A stretch of DNA of 64,000 bases from Mytilus edulis (Eukaryota; Mollusca; Bivalvia; Mytilida; Mytilidae), in contig NC_092356.1 of assembly GCF_963676685.1 (NCBI RefSeq), forward strand, positions 17,657,750 to 17,721,749. The letters run 5' to 3'. The notes below the pieces were generated by a model, which had not been told where the DNA came from, searched no databases, and saw only the letters and a list, made by a program, of their open reading frames with translations. A program made the translations under genes and the position numbers. Shown piece after piece: positions 1 to 12,435 of this stretch (the stretch's first letter is position 1; each line of letters begins with the position of its first letter).

Positions 1-125
1 TTTGGTGTGAGCCACGGCTCCGTGTTGAAGGCCGTACATTGACCTATAAGGGTTGACTTTTTTTAAATTGTTATTTGGAAGGAGAGTTGTCTCATTGGCA
101 CTCACACCACATCTTCCTATATCTA
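1..125 (+). repeat. Dispersed mussel repeat (TTGTCTCATTGGCA family)
   Basis: The segment contains the phrases GAAGGCCGTACATTGACC and GAGTTGTCTCATTGGCA followed by CACACCACATCTTCC. Related pieces recur in this window at 1572-1652, 6132-6228, 33090-33215, 41655-41735, 46757-46832 and 57572-57700. I know this family as abundant in mussel genomes; that is memory, not a search. The left edge is cut by the window. Confidence 0.75.
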
Positions 126-268
126 TTATAGTGTCCTTATGGATATCTATTCAAGTAAAATCAACTATGTGCTACCATTATTTAATAAATTGATTTCCAA
201 AGTAACAGTAACTGTTCTAACTGGAGAAATCTTCAACTGCATTTGATAATTCTAGTAAAAATTATTTA

Positions 269-688
269 CTACATATTCGACGCTTCTAGGTACTTCACAG
301 TAGCATAGACAGCTTTCATTGTAATGTGCGGCCGAAATTCTTCTACAGTATGAGCAATCACTATACCCGTCTTAGAACATTGTAATGTCAATGCACCATA
401 GTTTTTCAATCTAGCGAAAACAGTTGTCTCATCGATTTCCTTAATGAAGATATATTTACGACCCTCAGCAACAATACCACATGAAATGAATTGAGAAAAC
501 TCCTTTGCCTTGAAACATTTTGCAATATTAGCTGCTTCTTTTGATGTTAATCTTATCGCATTTGCATGACCAGCAGTCGTCCAGAGACTACCATCAATTC
601 CTATAATACATGCTTTGTCGGTGTACCAATTACCAAACTCATCTTTTGACCTAGCTATAATGTTGCCTATATAACTGTCCCACGACAT
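269..688 (-). CDS. PFN: Profilin, complete, single exon
   Basis: Profilin binds G-actin, promotes nucleotide exchange on it and delivers it to formin or Ena/VASP proteins; it acts in the cytoplasm. The 139-residue frame starts with MSWDSYI, the typical invertebrate profilin N-terminus, whose conserved Trp helps form the poly-proline groove. It continues with ACIIGIDGSLWTTAGHA and IAKCFKAKEF, and its C-terminal part carries ALTLQCSKTGIVIAHT before the C-terminal helix. The length is normal for the family and no stop or frameshift is present. The start is the ATG of the MSWDSYI motif. No intron interrupts the frame, which is notable because many animal profilin genes are split; this may be a retrocopy or a native intronless copy. 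A possible splice acceptor (TTCTAG) lies about 25 bases upstream of the ATG, so a 5' untranslated exon is possible. I see no clear polyadenylation signal. Confidence 0.95.
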   Translation of the reverse strand: MSWDSYIGNIIARSKDEFGNWYTDKACIIGIDGSLWTTAGHANAIRLTSKEAANIAKCFKAKEFSQFISCGIVAEGRKYIFIKEIDETTVFARLKNYGALTLQCSKTGIVIAHTVEEFRPHITMKAVYATVKYLEASNM

Positions 689-942
689 TGAAAGCCCGCT
701 AAAATTGACCTAGAATATAATTTTAAAAACCAAAGTTGTTGCTAGGTTGGTGGAGCCGAGCATTCAATTTTGTGCACGCCGTCATGATACACGCTGAGTC
801 CTATTTTAACGACGTGCTATTTCTCAAGGAAACAGTCCGCTGGAAGACATATCACCCTACCTGGAGACATTGTTCTAAATCCGAGATGAATTTACTCCAA
901 AATGCTTAGCGAAAAAGTAGCAAATTTCAAATAAACATACCA
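689..942. other. Upstream region of profilin, nothing recognised
   Basis: This stretch lies 5' of profilin on the minus strand and could hold its promoter and a noncoding exon. I see no open frame, RNA gene or clear TATA element. Confidence 0.4.
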
Positions 943-1115
943 GGGTTGCGTTAAATATCGTAGCGTCTACGTAGTGCTACGTAGATTTATGACTATTGAA
1001 CGAGTAGCTAGCCTACCTGCTATGAATATTTATGTAGCAGCTAGGTTTAGCTACACGTTCAATAGTCATAAATCTATGTAGCCCTATGTAGGCGTTACGA
1101 TATTGAATGCAACCC
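943..1115. mobile_element. Foldback MITE, nearly complete palindrome
   Basis: The left half starting GGGTTGCGTTAAATATCGTA is the reverse complement of the right half ending TACGATATTGAATGCAACCC with scattered mismatches. Pairing continues inward through GATTTATGACTATTGAACG, so nearly the whole 173 bases could fold into one hairpin. The flanks share only CAG, a possible 3-bp target duplication. There is no coding capacity. Confidence 0.75.
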
Positions 1116-2324
1116 AGAATGCTTAAAGAAAATGTCTGGGGGAGAACACTGATACTTGATCTAAAACTTGCTCTTGCATGTCACTTACTGACAGATAAAT
1201 GTTCTTCAGATAATTGAATAATAAACTGTTGATGCTGAGATATATCTGGCCTGTACATTATTTTGATAGTAAAATGCAAATGTTGAAATTAAAATAGCAA
1301 AACAGAGATATGTCGCATGTATACTGTTTGATAGTAAAATGTAAATGATAAAATTAAAATTGCAATACCAGGGGCGGATTTAGGCGGGGGCGTGGCGGGC
1401 GTGCGCCCCCCCCCCACCCCCTAAAATTTGCAAAGCATGGGTTGTCCTCAGCTCAATAAAGTATCTGAACAGACGACGAATACTAATCTCGTCGCATTGC
1501 ATCTGTTTTAACATTCAAAGAAGTATATAAAACAGTAAGTTTAACAGAATCAACGTGATTACTAATAAACTGTAGTTGTTAATGTCTGTGTCATTTTGGT
1601 CTTTTGTGGATAGTTGTCTCATTGGCAATCATACCACATCTTCTTTTTTTATATGACCTACAGTTTATTTATAAGTTCTAAAAATATATTATACTTCATC
1701 GCGGTACTGCGTTTGGTGAACAAATATTATAGGCTTTTAGAAGTTCAAGAAAAACAATGTGACATGGTAGTTGCGGATTTTATAAACAATTGCTTTGATA
1801 AGTTCAAAAAAAACCCTACCTCACTTTCCCACGAAATAGGCGAAAATGCCCTACCCGCGGTTGGGTTGGTTATTTCATTATGGCACGGCCAAGAAAACAG
1901 TCCTGTTTAAATTCTTTCTTAATGATAGATAGGAATACTGGTTCAAGCGAAAGGTTCGTTTATTAATTTGTATCATTGTTTAACATTTCTGTATATCAAT
2001 ATTTGTTTCTCACTTTCAACCTGTAAAGTTTGCCGAAGCATGCATAAACAGCGAAGGCCACCAACCCGTACTACCGTATTACATAGGATCCCACGAAAAT
2101 AAACATATCTTCGCAAGGACCTCATTCTGATTTTACTGATTTGCGGTAGAAATGTATATAAAAAGTTTGACACGACCTCCGGAAATAGAAGAAAAGACAA
2201 TTAAAAATCGCTGGCAAAAGTAGAAATTCTTGTTTTCAAAATCTTATATTGGTCGCTGAGCTATTATTGAGTCAATGAATAGAAGCTCGCAGATTTCTTG
2301 TTAATTATAGTGATTACAAATTGT
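1116..2324. other. Intergenic, repeat fragments only
   Basis: The stretch holds one end of a CAGGGGCGGATTTAGG-type element at about 1369-1430, with a C-rich tract, and a copy of the TTGTCTCATTGGCA repeat at 1572-1652. The remaining sequence is AT-rich. Short open frames here show no recognisable protein. Confidence 0.5.
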
Positions 2325-2553
2325 CAGGGGTGGATTTATGCGGGTTTAGCTTGAAACTTAAATTTCTCGCTAATTTTACCACAAAATATTTATTTCTCGC
2401 CACGCTTGGCAAGATAGCTACATTGCACCCTCTCTAGAAGAATATTTCAATAATTTCGATAATAATACCTCCCAAATAAATTTCGCCTCGCTCCGCTCGG
2501 CAGAAATTTAAGTTTGCGCCCCCCCCTAACCGAAAATCCTGGATCTGCCCCTG
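2325..2553. mobile_element. MITE with CAGGGG ends
   Basis: The left end CAGGGGTGGATTT and the reverse complement of the right end, CAGGGGCAGATCCAGGAT, form imperfect terminal inverted repeats around 229 bases. The interior includes the phrases CGCCTCGCTCCGCTCGGC and a C-tract. It belongs with the CAG(T/G)GGCGGATCC family found at 18112, 19160 and 36033. No target duplication is visible. Confidence 0.6.
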
Positions 2554-2744
2554 AATACTTTCATGACTTTAATGTGTACAATATGCAAAATACTCAATTT
2601 AGCCATAACTGATGAAACAGGGCAGAATAGTTTCTGAGATATAAGATATGCCATATGTATTACAATTGCATAATAAATGTTATTAGTTTATCAAAAACTA
2701 AACTATTAACAAACTTTAACATGTAAACTAAACTAAAAGTCTCA

Positions 2745-3410
2745 AGACGATGCTGATGGAAGCCAAGTGATAAGAAAGTTTACTTGGCCCTTTGTGCCAC
2801 TTACATAAAGATCATAAAATATTTCCATACACCAAATATAGATGACCTATGGCATATAGTATTAGATAAAAAGACCAAAACTCAAAAACTTAACTTTGAC
2901 CACTGAACCATGAAAATGAGGTCAAGGTCACATGACATCTGCCCACTAGATAGGTACACCTTACAATCATTCCATACAACAAATATAGTAGACCTATTGC
3001 ATATAGTATGAGAAAAACAGACCAAAACACGAAAATTTAACTATAACCACTGAACCATGAAAATGAGGTCAAGGTCAGATGACACCTGCCAGTTGGACAT
3101 GTACACCTTACAGTCCTTCCATACACCGAATATACTTGCCCTATTGCTTGTAGTATCTGAGATATGGACTTGACCACCAAAACTTAACCTTGTTCACTGA
3201 TCCATGAAATGAGGTCTAGGTCAAGTGAAAACTGTCTGACAGGCATGAGGAGCTTGTAAGGTGTGCACACACCAAATATAGTTAGCATAGTACTTATAAT
3301 AAAAGAGAATTAACATTACAAAAAATCTTAACTTTTTAGTAGTCACTGAACCATGAAAATGAGTCAAGGACATTGGACATGTGACTGACGGAAACTTCGC
3401 ACCATGAGGC
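2745..3410 (+). repeat. Tandem repeat, period about 147 bp, four divergent units
   Basis: The phrase CCATACACCAAATATAG and variants occur at 2825, 2972 and 3119, with a fourth diverged unit near 3265. Each unit also contains ACTGAACCATGAAAATGAGG and AAGGTCA-type phrases. I recall this as a common mussel interspersed repeat, and the same unit structure suggests a fragment of a larger array. The short minus-strand frames across it are incidental. Confidence 0.75.
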
Positions 3411-4766
3411 ATTAATACACAAAGTATAAAGCATCCAGGTCTTCCACCTTCTAAAATATAAAGCTTGTAAGCAGTTAGCTAACGCTGCCACCATATCACT
3501 ATCCCTATGTTGAGCTTTCTGCAACAAAAGTCGCAGGCTTGACAAAAGATTAATGGATATCACTGGCTCTTTATTTTTCGTGTAGTTCTCCGGAGTAAAT
3601 CATTAGATCGGAGTTCAGTGTTTTCAAGGGTATAATTCTACAATTAGGAGAAAAGACATGCAAGGGACCTTCATTTCAGAGAGCCAATCACTTAGATCAC
3701 AAATTGACAATTTGAAATGTTGAATGTCAAAAGGTTTTGAAACAAAATAGAAACATAACATTTGGCAAAACAAACACAAAAAGTAAAATATAAGTTTTTA
3801 TTTGGCTAACAGACAATAACAAATCACATGTTGCTATTCATTTTCTAATGGGATGCTATTCCATTTTATTACATAGCAACATAATACACATTTGTCCAAC
3901 AAGCATTCATGGACGGATAATTTGACAATTATATAAGCTACATCACAGGGATTTATTTCTTTAAAAGGTAATAAATATTTTACATAAACCTAAAACAGCA
4001 CAATTTTACTGTAAAATAAAATCTTTGTTTTCACATTTGACTTTTAAATATCACAGTCAACTGGCCATTATATATATCTAAGTTAATTTTAAGTTGTGCA
4101 ACAATATGAAAAGTAACCCATATTTGGTCACAATGTCAATTTTCAGCAAACTTTACAGTAATAAACAGATCTGATTCTAGGTTTTGAATATTTTCAAAGG
4201 TCCTTTAAAATAAGACGTCAGGTCGCAAGGTCATCGGTCTGATTTTATCACTAACAGTCACTAACAATGAAAAACTAATGCATCTGTCTATTAACAGAGA
4301 AAAATTATCAGCTAAAAATTAAACATTCATAAGCACATCAAAGACTTTTCAACATAGTGAAATATATTTGTTAATATCAAATTTCTACTTTTAATAATTA
4401 ATGGACACTAAATTACAGTAAAACCTGTCAATATGAAAACCTGTTTAAATTAAACTGAGACATCAAGATAATGAAACAATGATTATACCTGTATTAATTT
4501 TACCTCTATAAATTAATCACCAGTCTGATTCAAACTTATTTTTCTGTCCAGCAGGATTTCATTATAAGTAGGGTTAACTGTAAATTATTCCTAATTGTCA
4601 TTCTCTCATTCCCAAGTTTATAACATTTTAACATATACTCAACATACATAATGCTTAACATGTATCATCAGTATTTTGAGAATTCTCATACATATTAATC
4701 TTGTCTCAAGACTGACTCGTGCACTAAAACAATTAACAGTGAATATAATCATCTAACTTCCGTTAT
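3411..4766. other. Probable 3' UTR and flank of the 237-residue protein gene
   Basis: The stretch lies immediately 3' (minus strand) of the stop codon at 4767-4769. It is AT-rich with no open frame of note. A minus-strand AATAAA polyadenylation signal is present at 3797-3802, about 960 bases past the stop, which would give a long 3' UTR; that end is inferred. Confidence 0.35.
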
Positions 4767-7700
4767 TTAGACTTCTCCTTCTAGATACATCTTCCTTCGT
4801 TGTCGTCTGAAATAATATGAAATTGTTTTAAATAAAAAAAATTGAAGTTGTGGAGAGTTGTTTCATTCTACTTTCAGTTCAATTAAACAGAATAATCATT
4901 GATTGTTTAATGTCCAGTGGCAGGTATTTGTTGTTGTTTTTTGGTCTACAACTGGCTAATCATTGATAGTTTACTGTCCAGTGGCAAATATGTAATGCTT
5001 TTTTAGGTCTACAACTGGCTAATTATTGATAGTTTACTGTCCAGTGGCAAATATGTAATGCTTTTTTAGGTCTACAACTGGCTAATTATTGCTAATTATT
5101 TGGTACTGTAAATCAACTAAATAAATAACCTGACCCGCTAGCTGATACATGTGTTTATCTAAATAGAAACACTGGGGGACCAGAAATAATGCTGGATTAA
5201 GCAGGGTGTCCGAATACTCATTTTTTTCTGCAAGGATAGGCATATTTTGGGACCATGAAAATGTGTCGGTTAAAGCAGGATGTTGGAATACTCAGGTGTC
5301 AGATTAGGCAGGTAAAACTGTACATGTTATTTAATAAATATGCAGATATTAAGTTTTTTTTGCTTTTTATTTGAAAAGAAGATTTTGATGAGTAAATCTA
5401 TATTTCACCTTGACAAGGATTTTATTTGTTGTTTTACAGATTGTGTCCTATTCTCTATTATGACATTTTGACTTTATACAATGGATTTATATGACAGGTG
5501 AGCCATTCATAGCAGGAGGCTCGCCCTGTCACTCCCAGATTTTCTCCTTTTGGAGTTCATGTGATTACCTAAGTTTTGAATCAGGGATTTATCTTTTCTT
5601 AAATTTAAAAAAAATCAACACAGGAAAACTATCATAAATGTAAGAGAAATGAAACCAGTTTGGGACGTCCGAACAGACATTCAGATAAAGGTTAAACCTT
5701 AATGCCCCCTCTTCAATGTTGGAGGCATAAAAAAGGACTGAATGCCTCAATACATGTTCAGTATAATCAATTTTCATATTTCTACAATGCAAAACACCTT
5801 GAAATCTAGCTACAACATTTAAATATTTTTATAAATAATATTTATGACTATGTACTCCTTTTAAATTTGATAATTAATGCAATGTGAAAAGGTATGCTTT
5901 TACAAAATCATAAAATTGAAATTGTTGTGTAGTTTAAATCACAAATTTATTTACTGCAAATGATAATTTGGTTTACTGCTTCAGTGGCAACAAGAATTTA
6001 GATCTCCATTATATTTGGCAATAATAAAGTTTCAAAGATGCTTCATAAGATTCAATTATATTTTTGATTGACAGAAAAAACGATCACATGGTGTTTAAAT
6101 ACTCATTTCACAATAAATCACAACATATAGAAGGATGTACAGTGACCTATAATTGTTAATTTCTGTCATTTGGTCGCTTGTGGAGAGTTGTCTTATTGGC
6201 AATCATACCACATCTTCTGATTTTTACATTAGCTATAAAATTACAGAAAAAATACCTCATTTTTGAAATTTGTTAAAGTTGTAACAAATAGAACAATATG
6301 CAAATTTTTAGGAGGAAGCGTTGAAGACAAAGTACAAGTGTTTTTATCAATTTTCAGGTGTATATATACATATGCAAATATGAAAAAAACAAGCAGTTTT
6401 GTGGAAATAAATGCGTATATTCAAAACAAAGTGCAATTTAAGCAATAAAAGTGAACTTTGTGCCATTACCAGTGGCTAATCAAACATGTGGTAGATCTTT
6501 AAATCTATATTTGTGAGGTAAAACAACTTGTTAACAAGTAACATTACCTCACATTTACCTAACTTCTTCATCAAAGAAAGAATAAAAACATGAACACATG
6601 AAGTGGTTTATGATCTGAAAAAAAGGGGCTTTAAAAGAATAATCAAATCCATTTAAGGTCAACTTTCCTGGTGGGAGGTGTCAACTTAATAATTTCTAAA
6701 AGTATCAACAAAGAATATAAGAAAAGATATGGTATGTTATAAATCATTGGAAAGAATCGAAATTTTCAAATTTTTAAATTCAATAATATTCTAGCTGTAA
6801 TTTTCAAAATTCATTTCTAAGGTAATCATATATTGCATTGCTCAAAATAAAATACACACAAAGCTTGCTATTGTGCTGACTTTACCTGACAAACAATTCT
6901 GGTGTAAAAGCATCCCTATATGACATGATTATAAAAATATAATTAAATCTAGTAGGAGATACATGTACTGATACAAATTTTATAAAAAACAGTCACCTAT
7001 GTAAGTTTTTTGCATTTAAAAAATTCCTTAGTATATATGTATATATTGAAAAGTAGAATGTAACTTTGTACATTTTGTATATAGTATCTCCCTTGTTTTA
7101 ATAGCTTTGAGTGCATATTAATGTACTCTTTGAGATCAAACAATATCCTTCTGTTTTCTGCATTAACAGGATAAACTTTTAAAAAATACTTGAAAGACAT
7201 TTGTCACACTTAAAACATAAATGATCTGTAAAAAGATGCACTTTAAATTTGAAAAAAAAAAACAATTTTATTTAGTATTTCGTTATATGAAATGTTTTGT
7301 ATATTACATTGTTATAAATTTTCAATACAGTCAACTCTCATCATCTTCAAACTAAGAGGAAATTGAAAAAATGTCTACTTAACCGATGTTTGACTCAAGA
7401 TGAGCTGATGTTAAATTATTAAAGGGAGATAACTTCAAGTTCCATAAGATAAAACTTGTATATACATGTATCTATAAAATCATGTTGTTCTGATCATTTT
7501 ACACATCTACACCAATCAAAAACATGTTTTTCATTCAGTATCTTCTCTGAGGGACTCTTCTAAAAAGGAGGTCAATATCAAACATTCAAGAAAAGATCTC
7601 TCTCCTTCATCGTTATCTAATTTAAATTAGTATTTTTCCTTAATATTCTTGTTAATATTAAATACTGGCTAATTATTGTTAACATTTAAAATAATTTATC

Positions 7701-10700
7701 TGCAAAAACAAAGATTGAACTACCAGAAATATATTCTATGTCATATATCCTGCTTTAAAATTTTCCTCAGAGAGAAATTTCCTACTTTGAAGGTTAAAAG
7801 GTTAATACTGGATGCAGATAACAAAATTTCAATGGAATTTTTATGCTGCAGCTTATTTCAAATAACCTCATTAATGTATAACTATAACTAACCAATTTTG
7901 ACCATTCATAAAAATAAAGTTACCATTTGACCATTAGACATTTCTGATACATTTTTGGTTATAATAAATGAACTAATTCAAAAAAAGATTGTTTTCTATA
8001 ATGATATGTTATAACATATTATTTTCTTATATTGACATATTTTGTACATTTTAAAATAAAATGAAATTCATCCTCAATCTGTGACTTTTATACTTACGTT
8101 GTCATTATTGGCACTAATTTAGTTTTCAAGCCAATACTATCAGTATATTCTGAATACGCTGGATATTTTCCTTTCCTTTCTAACACTTCAGATTTATGTT
8201 GATTCCTTATTGCCTCATATTCACCAATTGTTTTAGGTCTAATGTCTTGTAATATACCCGTTCTGTTTAGTGGAACTGTGGAACCAAACCATGTCTGGGA
8301 ATCTGTAAATAATAATCAAAGGTATTTGTGATCCAATGGAATTTGTGATTCAATGGCATTTGTGATCCTATGGTATTTGTGATTCAATGATATTAGTGAT
8401 TCAATGGTATTTGTGATCCAATGGAATTTGTGATTCAATGGAATATGAGATTCAATGGAATTTGTGATCAAATGGAATTTGTGATTCAATGTCATTTGTG
8501 ATTCAATGTTATTTGTGATTAAATGATGTTTGTGATCCAATGGAATTTATGAATCATGGTATTTGTGATGCGATGGTAATTACGATTCAAATATGTAAGA
8601 ATTCTATGGTTGCAACTATATAGGTACTGTATAAGTCATTCATGTGTTTATTAACATTTTTCTTACACTTGCTCAGTCTAAATTTCATCAAGAGTTATTA
8701 ATATAGTTACAGATATGAGGTTGTCCCACCCAATCCAGACTCTTAATTATGGTTTATTCATTGAATTAATTCAAATTGTGTATTTTTCAAGGTAGTAAAT
8801 TCAAAGATGAAGTGAACTTTATAGACATGAATAATAATGGGGATGTAAGAAAAAAAGAGGCATGCCGCAGCAACTCCCAATGACAGTCTTTTGGTAAATT
8901 TAACCAAGAATGGTGGTAAATCCTGTATTTTATAAGTGAAATCTGTATGTCAGAAGTTTACAGTTTTCAGCTGTTCAAACAAAAGTCATTAAATTCAAAT
9001 ATTCAAATCATAATGAATTTAAATAATATAAAACATGCAGAATGAATATAATCATTAATTTGTGTAGTGATTTCATAAATCTTTATCTAAGTACTGATAT
9101 AAATGTTGGCACAGTGGTTTTATGAAGTGTAAACTTAAAAGCATTATTTCTTCATTCGATATCAAAACTAACAAATGCATAACTGTAAATAAAAGCTTTG
9201 AAGCATTTTTATTGTGATTTAAAATACCTTCTCTGAAAGATCTTTCCTATAAAGATTGAGCAGATATAACTATTAAATATATGAAATTAATCAGTTTGAA
9301 ATATATTACTTAATATTATGCAATAGCATAATACTTCAGTGATTTTAAAAAGCATCTGTCTGAAAAAGCAGTGACCATATCATGCACCTTCATATTGTGA
9401 TTTTATGTAAATGTAATCATGCATTCAAATATATTGAGATATTAAAATTTTAGCTTAAATATTGTTTCTAATCATACCTGTTTAAATTTTCATTTATGCA
9501 ACCATCTATAAACTGTGTATAAAGATATCTTTCATCAAAATGTTTCACAAATAAATAAATGAATATTTCCACGTTAGTGTGAACCGCAGCCAACAAATAA
9601 ACCCAAAACATCTTAATGAGCTATACATATTCAGTTAACTTTTCCCAACTTATTCTCTGCAAACTTAAACTACCTCCCCCAACCTGTCTCATTTTCAGTT
9701 TTAAATGAATAGGTTATTATTTATGGTAAAGGACACTACCGGGTGTAAAAAGTGCTTTATTTGAGCAATCTTAGATAATTTTCACCACTTTGTTCTATTC
9801 TTTATAACAGCAGGTCAGCTGCATCATCAATTAGAATCGAACAATATATAAGAGGGTTGTGATGGAGGTAAAAAATCTATCCAAATGACATCAACAGTAA
9901 TCTTGAATTTTAGTACATGTAAAGGTAGAAGGTAAAATGTACCTGCCTTTTTAATCAACTTAAATTTTATAAATTGTCATTTTTAAACGTAAAAGAATGA
10001 ATGATACAAAATGAAAAACACATACAGTAAAAATAAATGTATGTTTAGGGTAAAAAAAGTTACAAAATTTGAATATGTAGTTGAGAATTATTTATTATCT
10101 TATTTTTCTTTTACTTAATTATTTTAAAAGATTTTCTAAGCCTGAATAGAGGTACAATCTGGACCAAATAATAATAACGAAAACTGTTATTCATGACCCC
10201 AAAAAAAATGTTTGCCCTTTCACATGACTTCAGGATAACAATAATTACTTGGATTCCTCATTAAATAGTACCCCTCCCCTGGTCGACCATGTTTCATGTG
10301 AACTGTTCCTGGTCTGTTGGTATTCTGTCGTCTGTATAACTCTGTATTGACAAATCTATTAGGATCTTCTGGTCTGTTAAAATGTTGAACTGTCCTCACT
10401 CCTGAAAAACAAATGAACGACACTAATTTACTTTTTGAAACAAAACACAGGATAGTCACAAATAGCAATGTCTTTTATCTGTCTGTCTGTAAATGTGTTC
10501 TTCAAAAACTTTTGATTTTAATTCTTTATCAAAGAATGATTTTATATTTGGTCTGGATATGTATTGCATTGATGTGAACAGTCTGATTTGCTGCATGGGT
10601 AGTCATTTTATCTTTTAGGATTCTATGAATTTTCTTTATTCCCACAAAACATTTTATCAATAGTGTTTTACAAAGGGGTTCACAAACTTTGTATAGTATC

Positions 10701-11770
10701 ATTCTTGATACTTCGATCTATACACTGTTACCCCAGGGTTAATTTCTTTCTTTCCATTTGATTATGATCTGACAAAATCGATACGAGTTCAAGGTGAAAT
10801 CTGAATATTGTCTCATCAACCTAACAAAATTAAAAAGATGGACAATGTTAAATGTTGTTTTTATTTTGCCAATCAAAATCTTTAATCGCCATTAATAAAG
10901 CATATTTTTTTTGGCATAATGCAAAATGGTGACCGCCAGCAAAAGTACTGCTTTTATAGATTGATCACTAACCAACTTTATCAGGTCCCCATCTTTGTGA
11001 TGCCCCTAATATACTATTATTGTGGTCTTTAGCTGGATCTCTTTGCCACTGTGTGTCAATCCAGCAATGAGGTTGTGACAGGTGACCTCTAAACAAATGT
11101 TCATTGGTACATGTGGCATACCGGTCCAAAGTCCATCCTTTATCTGGATATGCCTTCTCAGGTTTACTGGTCATGAAAAATGCTGATGGATCCTACAAAA
11201 AAAAAAAATATTACTTTAAAACTAATCTGGTCAATTTTGATTCATACAAAAATATATCAGCAATAGTAAAAGAATTAAGAGGGTAGTAATGCGTCAAACA
11301 GTCATTTCGGCTACCGTTAGCGTCAAATTGGTTAAAAATTTTCCGTCATTCGTCAAAATATCCTTATCATAATTCTCTCAAATAATTATTGTTGCCGTCA
11401 TGTTTATCTATATCTTTTGGGTGTTTTTTTTTTTGTTTTTGCCAAGGCATTGTCAGTTTATTTCTATTTTTAGTTGAATGTCCCTTTTGCATCAGTTGTC
11501 TCTATTTTTAAAATACTTTACAAATCTTTTGATTGGGAATTACAAAAATTTGTTAATCCATAAATTTGAGAGTAAATGTTTAAATTTTTTTTGGTAGTCA
11601 TTTATAATCCTGGTGCCTTTGATAACTATTGTAACATACATGTATATATATCATATTAAATATAATGGTTATACCTTTTTTAGATTACCGATCTGTGTAT
11701 CTGTTAGTGTTGTGTAAGGATCTCTTGCTGTCCTAGGCTTTTTAGTAATCATATCGATTTCTGTTGCCAT
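4767..11770 (-). CDS. Unrecognised 237-residue protein, five coding exons
   Basis: Coding exons in transcription order are 11770-11675, 11192-10973, 10401-10249, 8302-8098 and 4806-4767 (714 bases with stop). Every junction uses GT-AG and the frame is kept through all four, with exon phases fitting exactly; this is the main support. The protein begins MATEIDMITKKPRTARDPY. The middle carries RGHLSQPHCWIDTQW and RWGPDKVGVRTVQHFNRPE, then GYYLMRNPNSQTWFGSTVPL, and it ends RRKMYLEGEV. It is rich in Arg, Pro, Tyr and Trp, with no signal peptide, membrane segment or catalytic motif that I can see. This composition resembles small axonemal (microtubule inner) proteins, but I cannot assign a family. 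A splice acceptor eight bases before the ATG (AG at 11779-11780) shows that a 5' noncoding exon exists further upstream. The third exon can also be read to a stop near 10220 if its donor is skipped. Confidence 0.8.
4894..5095. repeat. 63-bp tandem repeat, three copies
   Basis: Units begin at 4894, 4958 and 5021, with a partial fourth at 5084. Each reads TTTACTGTCCAGTGGCAAAT then GGTCTACAACTGGCTAAT. Copies two and three are almost identical and copy one is diverged. The repeat lies in the last intron of the 237-residue protein gene. Confidence 0.85.
5096..8097. other. Last intron of the 237-residue protein gene
   Basis: This is the 3' part (gene orientation) of a 3.3-kb intron. It contains a copy of the TTGTCTCATTGGCA repeat at 6132-6228. 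The rest is AT-rich DNA in which I find no exon, RNA gene or transposon. The short open frames have no recognisable product. Confidence 0.5.
8320..8590. repeat. 17-bp minisatellite, about 15 units
   Basis: The unit is ATTTGTGATTCAATGGA, repeated head to tail with one or two substitutions per copy (GATCC for GATTC, TGTC or TGAT for TGGA). A period of 17 bases yields an open minus-strand frame with a 17-residue pattern, which is a by-product. It sits in the intron between exons 3 and 4 of the 237-residue protein gene. Confidence 0.95.
8591..10248. other. Intron 3 of the 237-residue protein gene, remaining part
   Basis: AT-rich sequence without a recognisable exon. Around 9851-9915 it resembles the repeat at 27562-27800 (both carry AGGGTGGTAATGG-like and CCAAATGACRT-like phrases). 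Confidence 0.4.
11279..11415 (-). repeat. Fragment of a dispersed repeat (GCGTCAAA type)
   Basis: The stretch carries GTAGCGTCAAATT-like text and TCGTCAAAATATCCTTATC. It matches the reverse complement of roughly 27700-27800 near the GMPS gene. It lies in the first intron of the 237-residue protein gene. Confidence 0.55.
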
Positions 11771-11778
11771 GGTTAAAT

Positions 11779-12435
11779 CTGAAAATACAAACATTTGATT
11801 ACATGTACATCAATTATGTATTTCTTCTTTTATTCAAATTACACAACAAAAATGTAAATTGTATCTAGTAGAATGAAATAAAATGTTGGATGTCTATCAA
11901 TGACTTAAATAATAGCAACTCAAAAGCACAATAAAAGATAGCTATACATGTACATGTAGGTCTTGTGATCCTTACATTTTTTACATTTGTGAACTGCTAA
12001 TTGTAAAAAATATCACAGAAGGACTACGATTCTGCAGCTAAACAAAAGCGAATTGTAAAATTAAAAGGCAGTTTATAATACATGTAGATATAGAAATCTT
12101 TTTTATCTTATGACTTGCCAGTGAAATAAAAAACAAATTTAGCAGGTTGCAGCTGAATAATAGTACATGTTTTCATGGTTTCACTAAGGAGATTTTTTTT
12201 AATTCTAGTCTTTTTTGCATGTTTAGCATGTGGTTAAATCATCACCTGGTCATACATGTATCAGCAACAAGTTTAGTCAATTTCTGCACCTACATGTACA
12301 ATTTGTAGTAAAATCGGGACCTGTTTAATTCCGCACCTGAGGTAGTTATATCAGCACCCATGGTTTATATGATGTTTTGCTCAATCATCTATTGATTATT
12401 AATACTTTCTATAATTGATAGTCTAATTTTATATT
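11779..12435. other. 5' intron or upstream region, nothing recognised
   Basis: The stretch follows (5' on the minus strand) the acceptor that precedes the ATG at 11770, so it should be intron leading to an unseen noncoding first exon. I see no exon or promoter motif that can be supported. Confidence 0.3.

Noticed and set aside
8316-8540. 74-residue His/Asn-rich frame, or a CRISPR-like array
   Set aside because: It is the translation of the 17-bp minisatellite. The repeats are contiguous with no spacers, so it is not CRISPR.
10220-10248. Ending of exon 3 of the 237-residue protein gene at the stop near 10220
   Set aside because: A good donor at 10248 (A|GTAATT) joins in phase to 8302 and continues a matching protein, so the stop is intronic in the main transcript.
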